From contig CAKKTE020000052.1 of assembly GCA_920105625.2 (NCBI GenBank), positions 1,054,001-1,118,000 on the forward strand: 64,000 bases of DNA, given 5' to 3'. Shown piece by piece: positions 1 through 13,370 of this stretch. This DNA comes from Clusia tigrina. Its lineage: Eukaryota > Arthropoda > Insecta > Diptera > Clusiidae. The notes beneath the pieces are model-generated. The model saw only the letters and a program-made list of their open reading frames with translations, did not search any database and was not told the DNA's origin. Both the position numbers and the translations under genes were made by a program. The stretch's first letter is position 1. Each line of letters begins with the position of its first letter.

Positions 1-357
1 AACTTCCCACGGCCCTAACTTCTATACAGTACGTCCTACACCTATCAAAGTTTGCAACATACAAATGCCTGTAACTTTTTACTGGAGCGTCATAAAACCT
101 TGAAATTTTGTAACAATAAAGTACTCGAGCCTCTTGTCAATTTAAGCTATCGCTCAAAGCTATGATACCCTTGAGTCTCAAATCAAACACTGATAAAACT
201 TCCCACGGCCCTAACTTCTATACAGTACGTCCTACACCTATCAAAGTCTGCAACATACAAATGCCTGTAACTTTTTACTGGAGCGTCATAAAACCTTGAA
301 ATTTTGTAACAATAAAGACCTCGAGCCTCTGTTCAATTTAAGCTATCGCTCAAAGCG

Positions 358-364
358 ATACAAA
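358..364 (+). other. Truncated monomer, 93 bp missing
   Basis: CTATCGCTCAAAGC is joined to GATACAAATGCTTG. The XhoI landmarks on either side (GACCTCGAG at 317 and 420) are 103 bp apart instead of 196. The missing part is the region from CTATGCTACCC through TTTGCAAC. It was not seen again elsewhere in the window. Confidence 0.88.
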
Positions 365-800
365 TGCTTGTAAGTTTTTACTGGAGCGTCATAAAACCTT
401 GAAAATTTGTAACAATAAAGACCTCGAGCCTCTTGTCAATTTAAGCTATCGCTCAAAGCTATGCTACCCCTGAGTCCCAAATCAAACATTGATACTACTT
501 CAAATGGCCCTAACTTCAATACGGTACGTCCTACACCTATCAAAGTTTGCAACATACAAATGCATGTATCTTTTTACTGGAGCGTCATAAAACCTTGAAA
601 TTTTGTAACAATAAAGTACTCGAGCCTCTTGTCAATTTAAGCTATCGCTCAAAGCTATGCTACCCTTGAGTCTCAAATCAAACACTGATAAAAGTTCCCA
701 CGGCCCTAACTTCTATACAGTACGTCCTACACCTATCAAAGTTTGCAACATACAAATGCCTGTAACTTTTTACGGGAGCGTCATAAAACCTTGAAATTTT
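361..800 (+). repeat. 15-monomer HOR match, copy 1
   Basis: This segment matches 3301-3740 at an offset of 2940 bp, exactly 15 monomers, with only a few substitutions. The match ends near 800, where this copy reads GTAACATAATAGTACTCG while the other reads TTAACAATAAAGACCTCG. On the left it is bounded by the truncated monomer at about 358. Confidence 0.8.
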
Positions 801-3300
801 GTAACATAATAGTACTCGAACCTCTTGTCAATTTAAGCGATCGCTCAAAGCTATGCTACCCTTGAGTCCCAAATCAAACACTGATAAAACTTCAAATGGC
901 CGTAACTTCTGTACGGTACGTGCTACACTTATCAAAGTTTGCAACATACAAATGCTTGTAACTTTTTACTGGAGCGTCATAAAATCTTGAAATTTTGCAA
1001 CAATAAAGTACTCGAGCCTCTTGTCAATTTAAGCTATCGCTCAAAGCTATGATACCCTTGAGTCCCAAATCAAACACTGATAAAACTTCGAACGGCACTA
1101 ACTTCTATACAGTACGTCCTACACATACCAAAGTTTGCAACCTACAAATGCTTGTAACTTTTTATTGGAGCGTCATAAAACCTTGAAATTTTGTAACAAT
1201 AAAGTACTCGAGCCTCTTGCCAATTTAAGCTATCGCTCAAAGCTATGCTACCCTTGAGTCCCAAATCAAACACTGATAAAACTTCAAATGGCCCTAACTT
1301 CTATACGGTACGTCCTACACCTCTCAAAGTTGGCCACATACAAATGTTTGTAACTTTTTACTGGAGCGTCATAAAACCTTGAAAATTTGTAACAATAAAG
1401 ACCTCGAGCCTCTTGTCAATTTAAGCTATCGCTCAAAGCTATGCTACCCCTGAGTCCCAAATAAAACATTGATAAAACTTCAAATGGCCCTAACTTCTAT
1501 ACGGTACGTCCTACACTTATCAAAGTTTGCAACATACAAATGCTTGTAAGTTTTTACTGGAGCGTCATAAAACCTTGAAAATTTGTAACAATAAAGACCT
1601 CGAGCCTCTGTTCAATTTAAGCTATCGCTCAAAGCTATGCTACCCTTGAGTCCCAAATCTAACAATGATAAAACTTCAAATGGCCCTAACTTCTGTACGG
1701 TACATCCTACACCCATCAAAGTTTGGAACATACAAATGCTTGTAACTTTTTACTGGGGCGTTATAAAACTTTGAAATTTTGTAACAATAAAGTACTCGAG
1801 CCTCTTGTCAATTTAAGCTATCGCTCAATGCTATGCTACCCTTGAGTCCCAAATCAAACACTGATAAAACTTCAAATGGCCCTAACTTCTATACGGGACG
1901 TGCTACACTTATCAAAGTTTGCAACATACAAATGCTTGTAACTTTTTACTGGAGCGTCATAAAACCTTGAAATTTTGCAACAATAAAGTACTCGAGCCTC
2001 TTGTCAATTTAAGCTATCGCTCAAAGCTATGATACCCTTGAGTCCCAAATCAAACACTGATAAAACTTCCCACGGCCCTAACTTCTATACAGTACGTCCT
2101 ACACCTACCAAAGTTTGCAACATACAAATGCCTGTAACTTTTTACTGGAGCGTCATAAAACCTTGAAATTTTGTAACAATAAAGACCTCGAGCCTCTGTT
2201 CAATTTAAGCTATCGCTCAAAGCTATGCTACCCTTGAGTCCCAAATCAACCACTGATAAAACTTCAAATTTCCCTAATTTCTATACGGTACTTCCTACAA
2301 CTATCAAAGTTTGCAACATACAAATGCTTGTAACTTTTTACTGGAGCGTCATAAAACCTTGAAATTTTGTAACAATAAAGACCTCGAGCCTCTTCTCAAT
2401 TTAAACTATCGCTCAAAGCTATGCTACCCTTGAGTCCCAAATCAAACACTGATAAAACTTCAAATGGCCCTAACTTCTATACGGTACGTCCTACACTTAT
2501 CAAAGTTTGCAACATACAAATGCTTGTAAGTTTTTACTGGAGCGTCATAAAACCTTGAAAATTTGTAACAATAAAGACCTCGAGCCTCTTGTAAATTTAT
2601 GCTATCGCTCAAAGCTATGCTACCCCTGAGTCCCAAATCAAACATTGATAAAACTTCAAATGGCCCTAACTTCTATACGGTACGTCCTACACTTATCAAA
2701 GTTATCAACATACAAATGCTTGTAAGTTTTTACTGGAGCGTCATAAAACCTTGAAAATTTGTAACAATAAAGACCTCGAGCGTCTGTTCAATTTAAGCTA
2801 TCGCTCAAAGCTATGCTACCCTTGCGTCCCAAATCAAACAATGATAAAACTTCAAATGGCCCTAACTTCTGTACGGTACGTCCTACACCCATCAAAGTTT
2901 GGAACATACAAATGCTTGTAACTTTTTACTGGGGCGTTATAAAACTTTGAAATTTTGTAACATTAAAGTACTCGAGCCTCTTGTCAATTTAAGCTATCGC
3001 TCAATGCTATGCTACCCTTGAGTCCCAAATCAAACACTGATAAAACTTCAAATGGCCCTAACTTCTATACGGTACGTCCTACACCTATCAAAGTTTGCAA
3101 CATACAAATGCTTGTAACTTTTTACTGGAGCGTCATAAAACCTTGAAATGTTGTAACAATATAGTACTCGAGCCTCTTGTCAATTTAAGCTATCGCTCAA
3201 AGCTATGCTACCCTTGAGTCTCAAATCAAACACTGATAAAACTTCAAATGGCCCTAACTTCTATACGGTACGTCCTACACTTATCAAAGTTTGCAACATA

Positions 3301-3740
3301 CAAATGCTTGTAAGTTTTTACTGGAGCGTCATAAAACCTTGAAAATTTGTAACAATAAAGATCTCGAGCCTCTTGTCAATTTAAGCTATCGCTCAAAGCT
3401 ATGCTACCCCTGAGTCCCAAATCAAACATTGATAAAACTTGAAATGGCCCTAACTTCAATACGGTACGTCCTACACCTATCAAAGTTTGCAACATACAAA
3501 TGCATGTATCTTTTTACTGGAGCGTCATAAAACCTTGAAATTTTGTAACAATAAAGTACTCGAGCCTCTTGTCAATTTAAGCTATCGCTCAAAGCTATGC
3601 TACCCTTGAGTCTCAAATCAAACACTGATAAAACTTCCCACGGCCCTAACTTCTATACAGTACGTCCTACACCTATCAAAGTTTGCAACATACAAATGCC
3701 TGTAACTTTTTACTGGAGCGCCATAAAACCTTGAAATTTT
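3301..3740 (+). repeat. 15-monomer HOR match, copy 2
   Basis: Partner of 361-800 at 2940 bp. It shares the unusual AACTTCAATACGG with ATGCATGTATC in the same monomer, followed by a CTTCCCACGGCC monomer. A second offset links zone 1 monomers too: CTTCGAACGG at 1086 and 4613 are 3527 bp apart, about 18 monomers. Confidence 0.8.
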
Positions 3741-4576
3741 TTAACAATAAAGACCTCGAGCCTCTGTTCAATTTAAGCTATCGCTCAAAGCTATGCTACC
3801 CTTGAGTCCCAAATCAAACACTGATAAAACTTCAAATTTCCCTAATTTCTATACGGTACTTCCTACAACTATCAAAGTTTGCAACATACAAATGCTTGTA
3901 ACTTTTACTGGAGCGTCATAAAACCTTGAAATTTTGTAAAAATAAAGTACTCGAGCCTCTTGTCAATTTAAGCTATCGCTCAAAGCTATGCTACCCTTGA
4001 GTCCCAAATCAAACATTGATAAAACTTCAAATGGCCCTAACTTCTATACGGTACGTCCTACACCTATCAAAGTTTGCAACATACAAATGCATGTATCTTT
4101 TTACTGGAGCGTCATAAAACCTTGAAATTTTGTAACATAATAGTACTCGAACCTCTTGTCAATTTAAGCGATCGCTCAAAGCTATGCTACCCTTGAGTCC
4201 CAAATCAAATACTGATAAAACTTCAAATAACCCTAATTTCTATACGGTACGTCCTACACCTATCAAAGTTTGCAACATACAAATGCTTGTAACTTTTTAC
4301 TGGAGCGTCATAAAACCTTGAAATTTTGTAACAATAAAGTACTTGAGCCTCTTCTCAATTTAAACTATCGCTCAAAGCTATGCTACCCTTGAGTCCCAAA
4401 TCAAACACTGATAAAACTTCAAATGGCCGTAACTTCTATACGGTACGTGCTACACTTATCAAAGTTGGCAACATACAAATGCTTGTAAGTTTTTACTGGA
4501 GGGTCATAAAACCTTGAAATTTTGCAACAATAAAGTACTCGAGCCTCTTGTCAATTTAAGCTATCGCTCAAAGCTA

Positions 4577-7319
4577 TGATACCCTTGAGTCCCAAATCAA
4601 ACACTGATAAAACTTCGAACGGCACTAACTTCTATACAGTACGTCCTACACATACCAAAGTTTGCAACCTACAAATGCTTGTTACTTTTTATTGGAGCGT
4701 CATAAAACCTTGAAATTTTGTAACAATAAAGTACTCGAGCCTCTTGCCAATTTAAGCTATCGCTCAAAGCTATGCTACCCTTGAGTCCCAAATCAAACAC
4801 TGATAAAACTTCAAATGGCCCTAACTTCTATACGGTACGTCCTACACCTCTCAAAGTTGGCCACATACAAATGCTTGTAACTTTTTACTGGAGCGTCATA
4901 AAACCTTGAAATTTTGTAACAATAAAGACCTCGAGCCTCTGTTCAATTTAAGCTATCGCTCAAAGCTATGCTACCCTTGAGTCCCAAATCAAACAATGAT
5001 AAAACTTCAAATGGCCCTACCTTCTGTACGGTACGTCCTACACCCATCAAAGTTTGGAACATACAAATGCTTGTAAATATTTACTGGAGCGTCATAAAAC
5101 CTTGAAATTTTGTAACAATAAAGTACTCGAGCCTCTTGTCAATTTAAGCTATCGCTCAAAGCTATGCTACCCTTGAGTCCCAAATGAAATATTGATAAAA
5201 CTTGAAATAGCCCTAACTTCTATACGGTACGTCCTACACCTATCAAAATTTGCAACATACAAATGCATGTATCTTTTTACTGGAGCGTCATTAAACCTTG
5301 AAATTTTGTAACAATAAAGTACTCGAACCTCTTGTCAATTTAAGCTATAGCTAAAAGCTATGCTAACCTTGAGTCCCAAATCAAACACTGATAAAACTTC
5401 AAATGGCCCTAACTTCTATACGGTACGTCCTACACCTATCAAAGTTGGCAACATACAAATGCTTGTAACTTTTTACCGGAGCGTCATAAAACCTTGAAAT
5501 TTTGTAACAATAAAGACCTCGAGCCTCTTGTCAATTTAAGCTATCGCTCAAAGCTATGCTACCCTTGAGTCCCAAATCAAACAATGATAGAACTTCAAAT
5601 GGCCCTAACTTCTATACGGTACGTCCTACACTTATCAAAGTTTGCAACATACAAATGCTTGTAACTTTTTACTGGAGCGTCATAAAACCTTGAAATTTTG
5701 TAACAATAAAGTACTCGACCCTCTTGTCAATTTAAGCTATCGCTCAAAGCTATGCTACCCTTGAGTCCCAAATCAATCACTGGTAAAATTTCAAATGGCC
5801 CTAATTTCTCTACGGTACGTCCTGCACCTATCAAAGTTTGCAACATAAAAATGCTTGTAACTTTTTACTGGAGCGTTATAAAATCTGGAAATTTTGTAAC
5901 AATAAAGTACTCGAGCCTCTTGTCAATTTAAGCTATCGCTCAAAGCTATGCTACCCTTGAGTCTCAAATCAAACACTGATAAAACTTCCCACGGCCCTAA
6001 CTTCTATACAGTACGTCCTACACCTATAAAAGTTTGCAACATACAAATGCTTGTAACTTTTTACTGAAGCGTCATAAAACCTTGAAATTTTGTAACAATA
6101 AAGACCTCGAGCCTCTGTTCAATTTAAGTTATCGCTCAAAGCTATGCTACCCTTGAGTCCCAAATCAAACACTGATAAAACTTCAAATGGCCCTAACTTC
6201 TGTACGGTACGTCCTACACCTATCAAAGTTTGGAACATACAAATGCTTGTAACTTTTTACTGGGGCGTTATAAAACTTTGAAATTTTGTAAAAATAAAGT
6301 ACTCGAGCCTCTTGTCAATTTAAGCTATCGCTCAAAGCTATGCTACCCCTGAGTCCCAAATCAAACATTGATAAAACTTCAAATGGCCCTAACTTCAATA
6401 CGGTACGTCCTACACCTATCAAAGTTTGCAACATACAAATGCATGTATCTTTTTACTGGAGCGTCATAAAACCTTGAAATTTTGTAACAATAAAGTACTC
6501 GAGCCTCTTGTCAATTTAAAGTATCGCTCAAAGCTATGCTACCCTTGAGTCTCAAATCAAACACTGATAAAACTTCCCACGGCCCTAACTTCTCTACAAT
6601 ACGTCCTACACCTATCAAAGTTTGCAACATACAAATGCCTGTAACTTTTTACTGGAGCGTCATAAAACCTTGAAATTTTGTAACAATAAAGACCTCGAGC
6701 CTCTGTTCAATTTAAGCTATCGCTCAAAGCTATGCTACCCTTGAGTCCCAAATCAAACACTGATAAAACTTCAAATTTCCCTAATTTCTATACGGTACTT
6801 CCTACAACTATCAAAGTTTGCAACATACAAATGCTTGTAACTTTTACTGGAGCGTCATAAAACCTTGAAATTTTGTACAAATAAAGACCTCGAGCCTCTT
6901 CTCAATTCAAACTATCGCTCAAAGCTATGCTACCCTTGAGTCCCAAATCAAACACTGATAAAACTTCAAATGGCCCTAACTTCTATACGGTACGTCCTAC
7001 ACTTATCAAAGTTTGCAACATACAAATGCTTGTAAGTTTTTACTGGAGCGTCATAAAACCTTGAAAATTTGTAACAATAAAGACCTCGAGCCTCTGTTCA
7101 ATTTAAGCTATCGCTCAAAGCTATGCTACCCTTGAGTCCCAAATCAAACAATGATAAAACTTCAAATGGCCCTAACTTATGTACGGTACGTCCTACACCC
7201 ATCAAAGTTTGGAACATACAAATGCTTGTAACTTTTTACTGGGGCGTTATAAAACTTTGAAATTTTGTAACAATAAAGTACTCGAGCATCTTGTCAATTT
7301 AAGCTATCGCTCAATGCTA
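4577..7319 (+). repeat. 14-monomer HOR unit, copy 1 (2743 bp)
   Basis: Tandemly followed by a near-identical copy at an offset of 2743 bp. Anchors checked are CTTCGAACGG at 4613 and 7356, TAAGCTATAGCTAAAAG at 5341 and 8084, and CTCGAGCATCTTG at 7281 and 10024; all give 2743. Very few substitutions separate the copies, so the duplication is recent compared with the monomer divergence. Confidence 0.92.
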
Positions 7320-10062
7320 TGATACCCTTGAGTCCCAAATCAAACACTGATAAAACTTCGAACGGCACTAACTTCTATACAGTACGTCCTACACATACCA
7401 AAGTTTGCAACCTACAAATGCTTGTTACTTTTTATTGGAGCGTCATAAAACCTTGAAATTTTGTAACAATAAAGTACTCGAGCCTCTTGCCAATTTAAGC
7501 TATCGCTCAAAGCTATGCTACCCTTGAGTCCCAAATCAAACACTGATAAAACTTCAAATGGCCCTAACTTCTATACGGTACGTCCTACACCTCTCAAAGT
7601 TGGCCACATACAAATGCTTGTAACTTTTTACTGGAGCGTCATAAAACCTTGAAATTTTGTAACAATAAAGACCTCGAGCCTCTGTTCAATTTAAGCTATC
7701 GCTCAAAGCTATGCTACCCTTGAGTCCCAAATCAAACAATGATAAAACTTCAAATGGCCCTACCTTCTGTACGGTACGTCCTACACCCATCAAAGTTTGG
7801 AACATACAAATGCTTGTAAATATTTACTGGGGCGTTATAAAACTTTGAAATTTTGTAACAATAAAGTACTCGAGCCTCTTGTCAATTTAAGCTATCGCTC
7901 AAAGCTATGCTACCCTTGAGTCCCAAATGAAATATTGATAAAACTTGAAATAGCCCTAACTTCTATACGGTACGTCCTACACCTATCAAAATTTGCAACA
8001 TACAAATGCATGTATCTTTTTACTGGAGCGTCATTAAACCTTGAAATTTTGTAACAATAAAGTACTCGAACCTCTTGTCAATTTAAGCTATAGCTAAAAG
8101 CTATGCTAACCTTGAGTCCCAAATCAAACACTGATAAAACTTCAAATGGCCCTAACTTCTATACGGTACGTCCTACACCTATCAAAGTTGGCAACATACA
8201 AATGCTTGTAACTTTTTACCGGAGCGTCATAAAACCTTGAAATTTTGTAACAATAAAGACCTCGAGCCTCTTGTCAATTTAAGCTATCGCTCAAAGCTAT
8301 GCTACCCTTGAGTCCCAAATCAAACAATGATAGAACTTCAAATGGCCCTAACTTCTATACGGTACGTCCTACACTTATCAAAGTTTGCAACATACAAATG
8401 CTTGTAACTTTTTACTGGAGCGTCATAAAACCTTGAAATTTTGTAACAATAAAGTACTCGACCCTCTTGTCAATTTAAGCTATCGCTCAAAGCTATGCTA
8501 CCCTTGAGTCCCAAATCAATCACTGGTAAAATTTCAAATGGCCCTAATTTCTCTACGGTACGTCCTGCACCTATCAAAGTTTGCAACATAAAAATGCTTG
8601 TAACTTTTTACTGGAGCGTTATAAAATCTGGAAATTTTGTAACAATAAAGTACTCGAGCCTCTTGTCAATTTAAGCTATCGCTCAAAGCTATGCTACCCT
8701 TGAGTCTCAAATCAAACACTGATAAAACTTCCCACGGCCCTAACTTCTATACAGTACGTCCTACACCTATAAAAGTTTGCAACATACAAATGCTTGTAAC
8801 TTTTTACTGAAGCGTCATAAAACCTTGAAATTTTGTAACAATAAAGACCTCGAGCCTCTGTTCAATTTAAGTTATCGCTCAAAGCTATGCTACCCTTGAG
8901 TCCCAAATCAAACAATGATAAAACTTCAAATGGCCCTAACTTCTGTACGGTACGTCCTACACCTATCAAAGTTTGGAACATACAAATGCTTGTAACTTTT
9001 TACTGGGGCGTTATAAAACTTTGAAATTTTGTAAAAATAAAGTACTCGAGCCTCTTGTCAATTTAAGCTATCGCTCAAAGCTATGCTACCCCTGAGTCCC
9101 AAATCAAACATTGATAAAACTTCAAATGGCCCTAACTTCAATACGGTACGTCCTACACCTATCAAAGTTTGCAACATACAAATGCATGTATCTTTTTACT
9201 GGAGCGTCATAAAACCTTGAAATTTTGTAACAATAAAGTACTCGAGCCTCTTGTCAATTTAAAGTATCGCTCAAAGCTATGCTACCCTTGAGTCTCAAAT
9301 CAAACACTGATAAAACTTCCCACGGCCCTAACTTCTCTACAATACGTCCTACACCTATCAAAGTTTGCAACATACAAATGCCTGTAACTTTTTACTGGAG
9401 CGTCATAAAACCTTGAAATTTTGTAACAATAAAGACCTCGAGCCTCTGTTCAATTTAAGCTATCGCTCAAAGCTATGCTACCCTTGAGTCCCAAATCAAA
9501 CACTGATAAAACTTCAAATTTCCCTAATTTCTATACGGTACTTCCTACAACTATCAAAGTTTGCAACATACAAATGCTTGTAACTTTTACTGGAGCGTCA
9601 TAAAACCTTGAAATTTTGTACAAATAAAGACCTCGAGCCTCTTCTCAATTCAAACTATCGCTCAAAGCTATGCTACCCTTGAGTCCCAAATCAAACACTG
9701 ATAAAACTTCAAATGGCCCTAACTTCTATACGGTACGTCCTACACTTATCAAAGTTTGCAACATACAAATGCTTGTAAGTTTTTACTGGAGCGTCATAAA
9801 ACCTTGAAAATTTGTAACAATAAAGACCTCGAGCCTCTGTTCAATTTAAGCTATCGCTCAAAGCTATGCTACCCTTGAGTCCCAAATCAAACAATGATAA
9901 AACTTCAAATGGCCCTAACTTATGTACGGTACGTCCTACACCCATCAAAGTTTGGAACATACAAATGCTTGTAACTTTTTACTGGGGCGTTATAAAACTT
10001 TGAAATTTTGTAACAATAAAGTACTCGAGCATCTTGTCAATTTAAGCTATCGCTCAATGCTA
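7320..10062 (+). repeat. 14-monomer HOR unit, copy 2 (2743 bp)
   Basis: Second tandem copy of 4577-7319. It begins at the GATACCC variant and ends near 10062, where the next monomer reads GCTACCCTTGAGTCCCC instead of repeating the unit start. One visible change is at about 7838, where this copy has ACTGGGGCGTTATAAAAC and copy 1 has ACTGGAGCGTCATAAAAC. Confidence 0.92.
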
Positions 10063-10098
10063 TGCTACCCTTGAGTCCCCAATCAAACACTGATAAAA

Positions 10099-10294
10099 CT
10101 TCAAATGGCCCTAACTTCTATACGGTACGTCCTACACCTATCAAAGTTTGCAACATACAAATGCTTGTAACTTTTTACTGGAGCGTCATAAAACCTTGAA
10201 ATTTTGTAACAATATAGTACTCGAGCCTCTTGTCAATTTAAGCTATCGCTCAAAGCTATGCTACCCTTGAGTCTCAAATCAAACACTGATAAAA
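10099..10294 (+). repeat. Reference monomer of the satellite (196 bp)
   Basis: This copy is close to the consensus I derive by eye; it differs at about two positions (ATATAG for ATAAAG near 10213, and GTCTC for GTCCC near 10272). It is 37% G+C. It holds the XhoI site at 10220-10225, preceded by an overlapping ScaI-type AGTACT. CpG dinucleotides sit in ACGGTACGTCC, GAGCGTC, CTCGAG and TATCGCTC. There is no long homopolymer; the longest run is five T. The length is close to one nucleosome plus linker, which is common among centromeric satellites. Confidence 0.95.
10102..10213 (+). repeat. Internal 56-bp duplication within the monomer
   Basis: Monomer positions 4-59 (10102-10157) and 60-115 (10158-10213) align without any gap, with about 35 of 56 positions identical. 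The best blocks are CAAATGGCCCTAACTT against CAAATGCTTGTAACTT, and CAAAGTTTGCAACA against GAAATTTTGTAACA. A weaker third copy begins at about 10214, with TCAAAG matching after an apparent 3-bp deletion. 196 is 3.5 times 56. I infer that the monomer arose by amplification of a shorter unit. The count was made by hand on the consensus. Confidence 0.75.
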
Positions 10295-10342
10295 CTTCCC
10301 ACGACCCTAACTTCTATACAGTACGTCCTACACCTATCAAAG

Positions 10343-10694
10343 TTGGCCACATACAAATGCTTGTAACTTTTTACTGGAGCGTCATAAAACCTTGAAATTT
10401 TGTAACAATAAAGACCTCGAGCCTCTGTTCAATTTAAGCTATCGCTCAAAGCTATGCTACCCTTGAGTCCCAAATCAAACAATGATAAAACTTCAAATGG
10501 CCCTACCTTCTGTACGGTACGTCCTACACCCATCAAAGTTTGGAACATACAAATGCTTGTAAATATTTACTGGGGCGTTATAAAACTTTGAAATTTTGTA
10601 ACAATAAAGTACTCGAGCCTCTTGTCAATTTAAGCTATCGCTCAAAGCTATGCTACCCTTGAGTCCCAAATGAAATATTGATAAAACTTGAAAT
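10343..10694 (+). repeat. Conversion-like patch inside the 21-monomer unit
   Basis: In this interval copy 1 of the 4112-bp repeat carries AGTTGGCCACATAC, CCTACCTTCTGTACGG, GTAAATATTTACTGGGGCG and GAAATATTGATAAAACTTG in series. The corresponding part of copy 2 (about 14.45-14.80 kb) has none of these. The same series occurs at about 7599-7950. The right edge is visible at about 10694, where CTTGAAAT joins TCCCTAATTTC. I infer replacement or crossover involving the 7.6-kb type. Confidence 0.8.
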
Positions 10695-13370
10695 TCCCTA
10701 ATTTCTATACGGTACTTCCTACAACTATCAAAGTTTGCAACATACAAATACTTGTAACTTTTTACTGGAGCGTCATAAAACCTTGAAATTTTGTAACAAT
10801 AAAGACCTCGAGCCTCTTCTCAATTTAAACTATCGCTCAAAGCTATGCTACCCTTGAGTCAAAAATCAAACACTGATAAAACTTCAAATGACCCTAAGTT
10901 CTATACGGTACGTCCTACACCTATCAAAGTTTGCAACATACAAATGCTTGTAACTTTTTACTGGAGCGTCATAAAACCTTGAAATTTTGTAACAATATAG
11001 TACTCGAGCCTCTTGTCAATTTAAGCTATCGCTCAAAGCTATGCTACCCTTGAGTCCCAAATCAAACACTGATAAAACTTCAAATGGCCGTAACTTCTAT
11101 ACGGTACATGCTACACTTATCAAAGTTTGCAACATACAAATGCTTGTAACTTTTTACTGGAGCGTCATAAAACCTTGAAATTTTGCAACAATAAAGTACT
11201 CGAGCCTCTTGTCAATTTAAGCTATCGCTCAAAGCTATGATACCCTTGAGTCCCAAATCAAACACTGATAAAACTTCGAACGGCACTAACTTCTATACAG
11301 TACGTCCTACACATACCAAAGTTTGCAACCTACAAATGCTTGTAACTTTTTATTGGAGCGTCATAAAACCTTGAAATTTTGTAACAATAAAGTACTCGAG
11401 CCTCTTGTCAATTTAAGCTATCGCTCAAAGCTATGCTAGCCTTGAGTCCCAAATCAAATACTGATAAAACTTCAAATGGCCCTAACTTCTATACAGTACG
11501 TCCTACACCTATAAAAGTTTGCAACATACAAATGCTTGTAACTTTTTACTGAAGCGTCATAAAACCTTGAAATTTTGTAACAATAAAGACCTCGAGCCTC
11601 TGTTCAATTTAAGTTATCGCTCAAAGCTATGCTACCCTTGAGTCCCAAATCAAACAATGATAAAACTTCAAATGGCCCTAACTTCTGTACGGTACGTCCT
11701 ACACCTATCAAAGTTTGGAACATACAAATGCTTGTAACTTTTTACTGGGGCGTTATAAAACTTTGAAATTTTGTAAAAATAAAGTACTCGAGCCTCTTGT
11801 CAATTTAAGCTATCGCTCAAAGCTATGCTACCCCTGAGTCCCAAATCAAACATTGATAAAACTTCAAATGGCCCTAACTTCAATACGGTACGTCCTACAC
11901 CTATCAAAGTTTGCAACATACAAATGCATGTATCTTTTTACTGGAGCGTCATAAAACCTTGAAATTTTGTAACAATAAAGTACTCGAGCCTCTTGTCAAT
12001 TTAAAGTATCGCTCAAAGCTATGCTACCCTTGAGTCTCAAATCAAACACTGATAAAACTTCCCACGGCCCTAATTCTGTACAGTACGTCCTACACCTATC
12101 AAAGTTTGCAACATATAAATGCCTGTAACTTTTTACTGGAGCGTCATAAAACCTTGAAATTTTGTAAAAATAAAGACCTCGAGCCTCTTCTCAATTCAAA
12201 CTATCGCTCAAAGCTATGCTACCCTTGAGTCCCAAATCAAACACTGATAAAACTTCAAATGGCCCTAACTTCTATACGGTACGTCCTACACTTATCAAAG
12301 TTTGCAACATACAAATGCTTGTAAGTTTTTACTGGAGCGTCATAAAACCTTGAAAATTTGTAACAATAAAGACCTCGAGCCTCTGTTCAATTTAAGCTAT
12401 CGCTCAAAGCTATGCTACCCTTGAGTCCCAAATCAAACAATGATAAAACTTCAAATGGCCCTTACTTCTGTACGGTACGTCCTACACCCATCAAAGTTTG
12501 GAACATACAAATGCTTGTAACTTTTTACTGGGGCGTTATAAAACTTTGAAATTTTGTAACAATAAAGTACTCGAGCCTCTTGTCAATTTAAGCTATCGCT
12601 CAATGCTATGCTACCCTTGTGTCCCAATCAAACACTGATAAAACTTCAAATGGCCCTAACTTCTATACGGTACGTCCTACACCTATCAAAGTTTGCAACA
12701 TACAAATGCTTGTAACTTTTTACTGGAGCGTCATAAAACCTTGAAATTTTGTAACAATATAGTACTCGAGCCTCTTGTCAATTTAAGCTATCGCTCAAAG
12801 CTATGCTACCCTTGAGTCTCAAATCAAACACTGATAAAACTTCCCACGGCCCTAACTTCTATACAGTACGTCCTACACCTATCAAAGTTTGCAACATACA
12901 AATGCCTGTAACTTTTTTCTGGAGCGTCATAAAACCTTGAAATTTTGTAACAATAAAGTACTCGAGCCTCTTGTCAATTTAAGCTATCGCTCAAAGCTAT
13001 GCTACCCTTGAGTCTCAAATCAAACACTGATAAAACTTCCCACGGCCTTAACTTCTATACAGTTCGTCCTACACCTATCAAAGTTTGCAACATACAAATG
13101 CCTGTAACTTTTTACTGGAGCGTCATAAAACCTTGAAATTTTGTAACAATAAATACCTCGAGCCTCTGTTCAATTTAAGCTATCGCTCAAAGCTATGCTA
13201 CCCTTGAGTGCCAAATCAACCACTGATAAAACTTCAAATTTTCCTAATTTCTATACGGTACTTCCTACAACTATCAAAGTTTGCAACATACAAATGCTTG
13301 TAACTTTTTACTGGAGCGTCATAAAACCTTGAAATTTTGTAACAATAAAGTACTCGAGCCTCTTCTCAAT

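Larger units (their letters stand above)
9259..13370 (+). repeat. 21-monomer HOR unit, copy 1 (about 4112 bp)
   Basis: Repeated once at an offset of 4111-4114 bp. Anchors are TTAAAGTATCGC at 9259 and 13371, GAGTCAAAAATC at 10857 and 14969, CTTCGAACGG at 11274 and 15386, CCCTTGTGTCCC at 12614 and 16727, and GAGTGCCAAATC at 13206 and 17320. It overlaps the end of the 2743-bp repeat, so the two duplications happened in succession. A patch at about 10343-10694 in this copy has a different origin. Confidence 0.9.

Noticed and set aside
10209..10220. AATAAA in nearly every monomer as a polyadenylation signal
   Set aside because: It is part of the repeat consensus ACAATAAAGTAC, with no upstream gene. 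Many copies have ATATAG instead, with no sign of constraint.
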